Assembly: GCA_027422505.1 (NCBI GenBank)
Contig: JAPQWV010001600.1
Location: 16,117 to 80,116 of the forward strand
Length of the DNA: 64,000 bases
Source of the DNA: Craterostigma plantagineum
Lineage: Eukaryota; Streptophyta; Magnoliopsida; Lamiales; Linderniaceae
Direction of reading: 5' to 3'
The notes beneath the pieces were generated by a model. The model was not told where the DNA came from, did no database searches, and saw only the letters and a program-made list of their open reading frames with translations. Positions 57,232 to 64,000 of the stretch are shown piece after piece (position 1 is the first letter of the stretch; each line of letters opens with the position of its first letter). A program made the translations under genes and the position numbers.

Positions 57232-57330
57232 TTCGGGAGTCCATCCGAAAGAACTTTGAAGTTAAGCGTGCTTGACTTGAAGCAATCTTAGGATGGGTGA
57301 CCCCCTGGGAAGTTTGCCCAGGGTGCGTGT
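57232..57330 (+). ncRNA. 5S rRNA-like region in the left Cassandra LTR
   Basis: AGTTAAGCGTGCTTG (5S box A region) and AGGATGGGTGACC (box C region) are at 5S-like spacing. The rest of the 5S molecule has diverged (for example CCGAAAGAACTTTG), so it is an internal RNA polymerase III promoter module rather than a rRNA gene. Confidence 0.85.
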
Positions 57331-57769
57331 GAGCGAGGACGAAGCACGCTGGAAGGTTAAATGGTGGTACAGTGGGACCAGACTATCAATCGGATTGTGG
57401 TGGGCCCAACCCCACTGGTCCCGGTAGGGACGGATGCTATAGTGACACCCGGTATGGGACGGGATGTTACTGGTGGTATCAGAGCACAACCTCTCGCAGT
57501 ACGGTGCTGGTTCGGGGACGAACCAGGCGGAAGCTGGTGGGCATGTGACACCCGGGGCCGATGAGGGCGGGGAGTGATGCCGGTGCCAGAGAAGTGCACG
57601 GACAAGGAGCGGCTCCTGGCAGGCTTCTAGGCGAAGGGGTACATGAACGAACCGATCCGACACCCGAATGAGAGGGGATCCTGAGACTGACAATGTATGG
57701 GCGTGTCAGGCTAAGAATTGTATAAAAGAATTGATAGTACTACTCATATCACCAAGGTCGACCTACCTT

Positions 57770-57868
57770 TTCGGGAGTCCATCCGAAAGAACTTCGAAGT
57801 TAAGCGTGCTTGACTTGAAGCAATCTTAGGATGGGTGACCCTGGGAAGTTTGCCCAGGGTGGGTGTGA
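57770..57868 (+). ncRNA. 5S rRNA-like region in the right Cassandra LTR
   Basis: Same module as in the left LTR, with the C run shortened (GTGACCCTGGG for GTGACCCCCTGGG). Confidence 0.85.
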
Positions 57869-58849
57869 GCGAGGACGAAGCACGCTGGAAGGTTAAATGG
57901 TGGTACAGTGGGACCAGACTATCAGTCGGAGTGTGGTGGGCCCAACCCCACTGGTCCCGGTAGGGACGGATGCTACAGTGACACCCGGTATGGGACGGGA
58001 TGTTACACTAATAGGATCAAAACTAAATCTCATATCTCTCAGGGCCCTCGACTGACTTACTATGCACCATTTTCAGAGCTCAATTCCAATAAGGACAAAT
58101 GGCCCAGCAATCCACAAAGGGCGACGAACCATAAAATACCAGTCACGCATTTCGGCCCAATTTGCACTGGGATGCATGACGGCCCGCCATTCGGCCCAAT
58201 GGGTACTTGCTGTTCCGCGGACGCTCACGCTGGTAGCCCACTTCGAGGTCGCCAACACCAGAGGTACCCTCGATGTCGCTGCCACCCTCGAATGGCTTCC
58301 TCCAGGTCGCACCTACCGCAATTCAGGGCATTCTGCCCAAATGATAAAAATATATCCGACGACGTATCGGGTTGTCATGGTGTCATAGAAGCAGTCCTGA
58401 CTCAACAGTGAGTCGACATCAGATGATCGGCAAATATTCATCGCTTTCAAGCGACATTGTACCATGCATACGCTCGTCTCACAATTCTCGTGCATGTCGT
58501 GTATGCATGTGTTCATGCTCATGTGAACAGTACAGAAGTTCATGCTATATCATCATACATAGCAAATAATTCACGTAATCTCATATAAGCAAATAGCCAC
58601 GTAATTCACGTTCATAAAGTTAATTTATGTGTTGTAGTTGAGATTCCCACTTACCTGTTGTCCGTAGATTTATTTGCCGGTGCAATTCCTAATTCTCGAC
58701 CTTAAGCATAAAATTACAAGGTCAGTATACCATCTAAATTATTTGATTATCTAGTTCTCGTATTTCTAAATATTAAATATGAGCTAATGAACTGTATTAG
58801 CTAAGTAATTATTTAAAAGGTTTCGTCCAGTTAAATCTACCCGCGAACT

Positions 58850-59440
58850 GCTTAGATAAGTAACTGAATTCGCGAACTACTTTGCGAATTATTTCTAACC
58901 CGTGAAATCCCAATTCGTGAAATTAATATCCCTTTAATTCGTGAATTGGCTCGCTAAATAACTCCAATTCGCGAAGTCATGTTTTGCGAACTCTTGGGAC
59001 TCACGACGTCTATTTCATATGCACTTATAATTCGTCAAGTCGGTCTAGTTCACGAAGTGTCTTAGCTTATGCCTTATGAAATTTACTCCTCGTGGCCCGC
59101 AAAGTATTTTCAATTCGTAAAGTTGGGTCCGTCAAGTCAAGTTTATACAATTTATGAATTTAATATCACACACCATTCGTGAAATCACATTCTATCGTGA
59201 AGTGCTTGTACTTATATTATTTTTGTATTCCCATGTGGAGTCCTATCTAGGGTATAATACTTCTTAATTCCATTATTCTTCGTAAACCTCCTATAGTGCA
59301 TGCACAACTCCCAAGTCCACTTAATGAATGCTATTATTATGTTATTACCACACTTTGCAAAGTCTATACCCTACAATTCGTGAAATCCTCGTTTCACAAA
59401 TGATTCGCGAACCTATATGGTTCGTGAACCTCAGACTTCA
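58850..59440. repeat. Array of TTCGCGAA / TTCGTGAA motifs in the chromovirus LTR
   Basis: More than a dozen copies of AATTCGTGAA, TTCGCGAA and close variants (GCGAACT, TTCACGAAGT) are scattered over about 600 bp. They are mostly palindromic or half-palindromic. Confidence 0.75.
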
Positions 59441-60351
59441 CGGTCCTTAATAAAATTTATAACACTTCCAATACTTAAAGAAACCGTAGGTTCTAAGAGC
59501 ATAATTATTATCTTGAGCATTACTAAATCCTCGACCAAACATAATTTTCTTTAGAACGGGTTGAACCTTATACGGAGTTCATAAAAATTAATCATGCTTA
59601 ACCTTGCAAAATTTAAACTGGGTGAAACATGATTACAAGTTCTTTGAATACCTGCAGTTAAAACCCTCAGAAATTAAATTGTACAAACCCTAATCCTAGA
59701 TAACTTTTCGAGCTTAATATGCTTAAAACATGTTGATTCGTGTGTTACTACATGTAAATGTTAAAGTAAGAGTTCGAGTTATACGCTTTCCCAGCTTAAT
59801 TCTTGTGAAGCTTCCCTTCTTTCTTTCTTTGGGTTTGGAAGTTTTTCTTATGATGAGTATTACTTTCGTTAGTTTTGATATGTATGAATTTTCTTTCTTA
59901 TCTCATATTTGGCGTGTTCAACTAGCCAAATGACGTTAATTCTATTTTAGCCATGTTCATCCTAGTTTCAAGTGACAATTACTATAATATTATTTTATCA
60001 GGTTTCCCTTTCTAGCTAAGTTATCGAACCATCAGATCTTTCTAAGTCTTTGTTAGTAAAAGTCGTACTATATTATCTCGTCTCATTTAAGTCTATTATT
60101 GGAAAAATCTTATAATTTGAAATTCTTACTGATATGATCTATGAAATTCAAAATACTAGATTGCTATGAAATAAACTTCTACCAAAATTATATATCTTAA
60201 TTAAATCCTTTCTAAGTCTCAACTTGATTTCTACTAGGTTATAATATCATAATAATGCATAATTAAATAAGCACATAATATGCAGTCACGTAAACACATA
60301 ATATACATGCTAATTTATTGACCAACTTACTAGCGGGACCCGGGTATTACA

Positions 60352-60365
60352 TTCTCCCCTCCTTA
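60352..60365 (-). other. Polypurine tract of the chromovirus
   Basis: On the minus strand AAGGAGGGGAGAA lies immediately before the TGTAATACCC start of the LTR. Confidence 0.75.
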
Positions 60366-60394
60366 AAAGAGATTCGCCCTCGAAATAGGTAGGG

Positions 60395-63300
60395 AGAAAC
60401 AATTCAGGGTAACGGTTTCTCATATCATCTTCCCGTTCCCAGGTCGCTTCTTCTATCGACTGATTCTACAATAACACTTTTGCTAACGGAATTTCTTTGT
60501 TTCTTAAGTGCTTCACTTCATATATTAATATTTTCTACTGGCTTTTCCTCGTAGCTCAAATCTGGCTTGAGTTGTTGGTGAAGAGCTTCATTATTCAGCA
60601 CATGACTAGGATCGGCGATGTATTTTCGCAGCGTCGATACGTGAAAGACATCATGCATTTGAGCTAGCGAGGCTGGTAATTCGAGTTGATATGCCACTTC
60701 GCCGACTTTTCTGAGGATTCGGAACGGTCCTATATAACGCGGACTTAACTTGCCCTTTTTTCCAAATCGCTTCACGCCTTTCATTCGGGACACTTTTAGG
60801 AATACATAATCCTCCGGTTCAAATTCCAGTGGTCTACGCCTTTGGTCTGCGTAGCTTTTCTGTCTACTTTGGGCCGTCTTCATCCTTTCTCGTATCTTTG
60901 CAATAGCTTCTGTCATTTCTTTTACCATGTTAGGGCCTAATATTGCTCGTTCTCCAACTTCATCCCAATGTATTGGAGATCTACATTTGCGTCCATACAG
61001 AGCTTCATATGGAGCCATTTCGATAGTCGCATGATAGCTATTATTGTAGGAGAACTCAATCAGTGGAAGATACCGGCTCCAATTACCTTTGAAGTCGAGC
61101 ACGCAGGCTCTCAACATGTCTTCGAGCGTCTGGATGGTTCGTTCTGATTGCCCGTCCGTTTGGGGATGATAGGAGTACTGAATGAAATTTGGTTCAAATG
61201 GCCTTCTGCAAGCTCATCCAAAATTTTGATAAGAATCTCGAATCGCGGTCGGAAATGATCGAAATTGGGGTTCCGTGGAGTCGTACTATTTCTTGGATAT
61301 ACAACTCTGCGTATCGTTCCATGGAATATGTTGAACTTATCGGCAAAAAGTGGGCAGCTTTGGTCATCGATCAACGATGACCCATATAGCGTCGTGGCCT
61401 TTCACTGTTTTCGGCAAGCCGATGACGAAGTCCATTGTGATGTGATCCCATTTCCACTCAGGTACTGACAGAGATTGCAAAGTTCCTGCCGGTCGTTGGT
61501 GCTCTGCCTTTATTTGCTGACATGTTAGACATTGACTAACGAAGGTCGCTATTTCTCTTTTCATCCCTGGCCACCAATAATTGGTTCGTAAGTCCCTGTA
61601 CATCTTTGTCGCTCCTGGGTGAATTGAGTAAACAGTGGCATGCACTTCCTTCATAATCGTCTTCCGAAGCTCCGTGTCATTGGGAATGTATATTCGATTC
61701 CTATAGTACAAGCTTTCGTCTTCTCGTATCTTGTAGTCTGATGGCCTTTGTTCTACTTGAGTTTCCTTTAGCTTTAAATATAATTCGTCGTTCTGTTGCG
61801 CTTTCGTGATTTGCTCCATCAATGTTGGTCGGAGGGTTAACGCTGCTAGCCTTGTTTCAATTTCGCCCATTGGTATAATTTCGATTCCGAGCTGTCGCAA
61901 ATCTGCACTTGCGGTTTTCCGGCTTAAAGCATCTGCCACGACGTTTGCTCTTCCTGGGTGGTAACTGATTACACAGTCATAATCTTTAACAAGTTCTAGC
62001 CACCGTCGCTGTCTCATGTTTAACTCCTTCTGAGTGAAGAAGTATTTTAAGCTCTTATGATCTGTGAATATTTCGCAGCGTTCACCGTACAGATAATGTC
62101 TCCAAATCTTTTAAAGCAGAAACAACTGCGGCGAGTTCCAGATCGTATGTTTGATAGTTTTTCTCGTAATCCTTTAGCTGTCGCGTAGCGTACGCAACAA
62201 CCTTTCAGTTTTGCATTAGAACGCATCCCAGCCCATTCTTCGATGCATCACTATATACGGAAAATCCTCATGTTCCTGTGGGTATCGTCAGGACTGGGGC
62301 CGGAGTGAGTCGTCTTTTTAATTCTTGAAAGCTTCGTTCGCACTCATCACTCCAATGGAATGGAGTATCCTTCCTAGTCAGCTTCGTCAACGTTAATGCG
62401 ATCTTCGAGAAGTCTTTAATAAATTTTCTGTAGTATCCTGCCAGTCCAAGAAAGCTTCGCACTTCAGTTACATTCGTCGGTTGGGGCCAATTGTTGATAG
62501 CTTCTATCTTGCTCGGGTCTACTGAAATTCCTGCTCCCGAAATGATATGTCCAAGAAACGCGACTTGATCAGCCAAAACTCGCATTCTTGAACTTGACAT
62601 ACAGTTGCTTTTCTCGTAATATCTCAAGGACAATCTTCAGATGTTGCTCATGCTCCTTCATTGTCTTTGAATAAATATGGATGTCATCGATGAATACAAT
62701 GACGAACTTGTCTAAGAATGGCTTGAATATGCGGTTCATTAGGTCCATGAATACTGCCGGCGCGTTATTTAGCCCAAAAGGCATGAATAAAAATTCGTAG
62801 TGCCCATACCGGGTGCTGAAGAAGGCCGTTTTAGGAATATCTGCTTCGCGAATTTTCAGTTGATGATATCCTGACCTCAGATATATCTTAGAAAATACTT
62901 CGCTCCTTGTAACTGGTCGAATAGGTCATCGATTCTGGGGAGGGGATACTTGTTCTTGATTGTGATCTTATTTAATTCTTTGTAATCAATGCATAGCCGC
63001 ATTGATCCATCTTTCTTCTTGACAAATAGAACCGGTGCTCCCCAAGGTGAAAAGCTTGGCCGAATGAATCCCTTATGCAGCAACTCATGCAATTGTTCTT
63101 TCAGTTCTTTCATTTCTGTTGGAGCTAAATGATATGGAGCTTTTGAGATAGGTGCAGCTCCGGGTACTAAATCAATCGTGAACTGAATTTCACGATGTCC
63201 TGGTAAATCTTCTGGGAAAACGTCGGGGATTCTCGTACCACTAAAACCTTTTCTAGCTTCAGGATTGACACTCTTCTGATGTTATGGCGAAAACGAGGTA

Positions 63301-64000
63301 GGCTTCACATCCTGCCTTGATTAGCCGTTGCGCTTTTACGGCAGAAATTTTGGGAATCCTGTTGCTCTTACCGGTTCCTGTAAAGATGAACGGTTCATTT
63401 CTCTCTGTGTTGAACGTAACTGTCTTATGATTACAATAGATCACAGCCCCATACTTAGATAGCCAATCCATTCCTAGGATCACTTCATAATCATTCATAG
63501 GTATAACTATAAGGTCTGCGGGTAGTTCTCTATCGTTCACTAGCACTGGACATTCTCTTAAAATTAAATTAGTTCGAGTCGAAGCTCCATGGGGAGTGGT
63601 TACACTATACTTGCAGGTGGATTGTTGAGGCGTAATCCGAGTCTTGCCACGTACTTAGATGATGCAAATGAATGTGTGGCTCCTGAATCTATTAATGTGC
63701 ATGTCGGGATATGATGGATAGATAGGGTACCTGCTACCACCGATGGGTCTGTCTCCGCCTCTTCTGATGTTATCGTGTAAACTCTGGCAGGTATTATTGG
63801 TATTCTGGCCTGTACAGTCGTTTGACTCCCAGATGCTTTTCCAGGGCATGCTCTTGCAAATGGCCCGATTTGCCACACCTAAAGCAGCTAGCATTTTCTG
63901 AGAAGCAAATGCCCGTATGTCATCGAGTACACTTCGGGCAGATTGGTGCCATTGGGGGTCTCCCTGATTCGGGTTAAACTGCTGAGGCAGTCCGGGTTTG
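60395..64000 (-). pseudogene. Ty3/gypsy chromovirus gag-pol, frameshifted, continues past the window
   Basis: From high to low coordinates: gag zinc knuckle (CFRCGKSGHL, about 63890), protease (TCTLIDSGATHSF, about 63705), conserved GMDWLSKYG (about 63460), reverse transcriptase ([19 protein letters not shown] about 63050; [10 protein letters not shown] about 62690; [11 protein letters not shown]), RNase H ([19 protein letters not shown]), the H2C2 finger ([22 protein letters not shown], about 61590), integrase core (D in MDFVIGLP, D in RDSRF, E in DGQSERT), GPY/F ([15 protein letters not shown]) and a C-terminal chromodomain (RNKEIPLAKVLL, EEATWERE, about 60500-60400). Frame changes lie near 62280, 62100, 61370, 61110 and 60520, and a TAG stands where the chromodomain Trp is expected. 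All catalytic blocks survive across frames. The chromodomain and LTR ends suggest the Tekay/Del group (inferred). Confidence 0.9.

Larger units (their letters stand above)
57005..58007 (+). mobile_element. Complete Cassandra TRIM element
   Basis: LTRs at 57005-57470 and 57544-58007 are almost identical, start TGTGACACCC and end GATGTTAC(A). The internal part is only about 73 bp and begins with a tRNA-Met primer site (TGGTATCAGAGC, 57474-57485). CTAAT flanks both sides (57000-57004 and 58008-58012). Both LTRs carry 5S rRNA-like sequence, the hallmark of Cassandra. No coding capacity is expected. Confidence 0.95.
56601..60351 (-). mobile_element. 3' LTR of a chromodomain Ty3/gypsy element (contains Cassandra)
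   Basis: On the minus strand the LTR begins TGTAATACCC right after a purine tract (about 60353-60364). Its other end is TGTGGCGCCC on the plus strand at 56601. Without the Cassandra insert it is about 2.7 kb, in the size range of Tekay/Del chromoviruses. The left border is inferred from the TG and from where retroposon homology stops. The partner LTR is outside the window. Confidence 0.75.

Noticed and set aside
57262..57693. 143-codon open frame on the minus strand
   Set aside because: It runs across the Cassandra LTR and interior and reflects high GC, not a gene.
57232..57868. Functional 5S rRNA genes
   Set aside because: Only the internal promoter blocks match 5S; the remainder has diverged, and both copies lie in Cassandra LTRs.

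Overview
This is a stretch of eudicot plant nuclear DNA. The evidence is plant-type genes with short AT-rich GT-AG introns (MRE11, an RLPH2-type phosphatase, a GORAB/DUF662 golgin, class I TCP factors), a Cassandra TRIM carrying 5S rRNA-like LTRs, Ty1/copia and chromodomain Ty3/gypsy elements, hAT, Mutator-like and Stowaway-like MITEs, and SINEs. The species cannot be fixed from the sequence. Most of the window is nested transposable-element DNA; nearly every host gene is broken or has at least one frameshift.

Layout. 1-7513: a tandem Ty1/copia array (LTR, gag-pol, LTR, truncated internal part, rearranged third LTR) with a Ty3/gypsy 3' fragment inside the second unit. 8056-28158: a 20-kb imperfect palindrome. 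Its outer arms (8056-14285 and 23440-28158) each carry a TCP21/CHE-like gene, a TRM5 fragment, a LINE 3' end and a Stowaway-like MITE. Inside lie two inverted copies of one hAT transposon placed tail to tail around a fold-back SINE. The left half holds extra insertions: more of the LINE, a gypsy relic, and a 670-bp MITE with a perfect 8-bp target duplication.

28325-41184: MULE and hAT MITEs, an otherwise intact golgin-type gene on the minus strand (29216-30254), two non-LTR retroposons inserted one after the other at the same target, a CCDC124 pseudogene, and a 1.9-kb solo LTR with a 5-bp target duplication. 41185-56281: a second inverted repeat (arms about 1.6 kb) enclosing a hAT-like element, which holds a MULE with a 9-bp duplication, which holds a very young gag-only LTR element carrying a fragment of the chaperonin gene CCT2. 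Beyond these lies MRE11 (46397-52514), cut off in its first exon and with a retroposon in a late intron, followed by a degraded RLPH2-like phosphatase gene (53196-54444). 56601-64000: the 3' LTR and pol of a chromovirus on the minus strand; a complete Cassandra element sits inside that LTR.

The genes show no operon-like cooperation. The window is best read as a layered record of insertion, inverted duplication and decay. Single-base deletions recur in several otherwise conserved reading frames, so some 'pseudogene' calls could reflect uncorrected indels in the assembly. All family assignments are from reading the translated sequence; no search was run.
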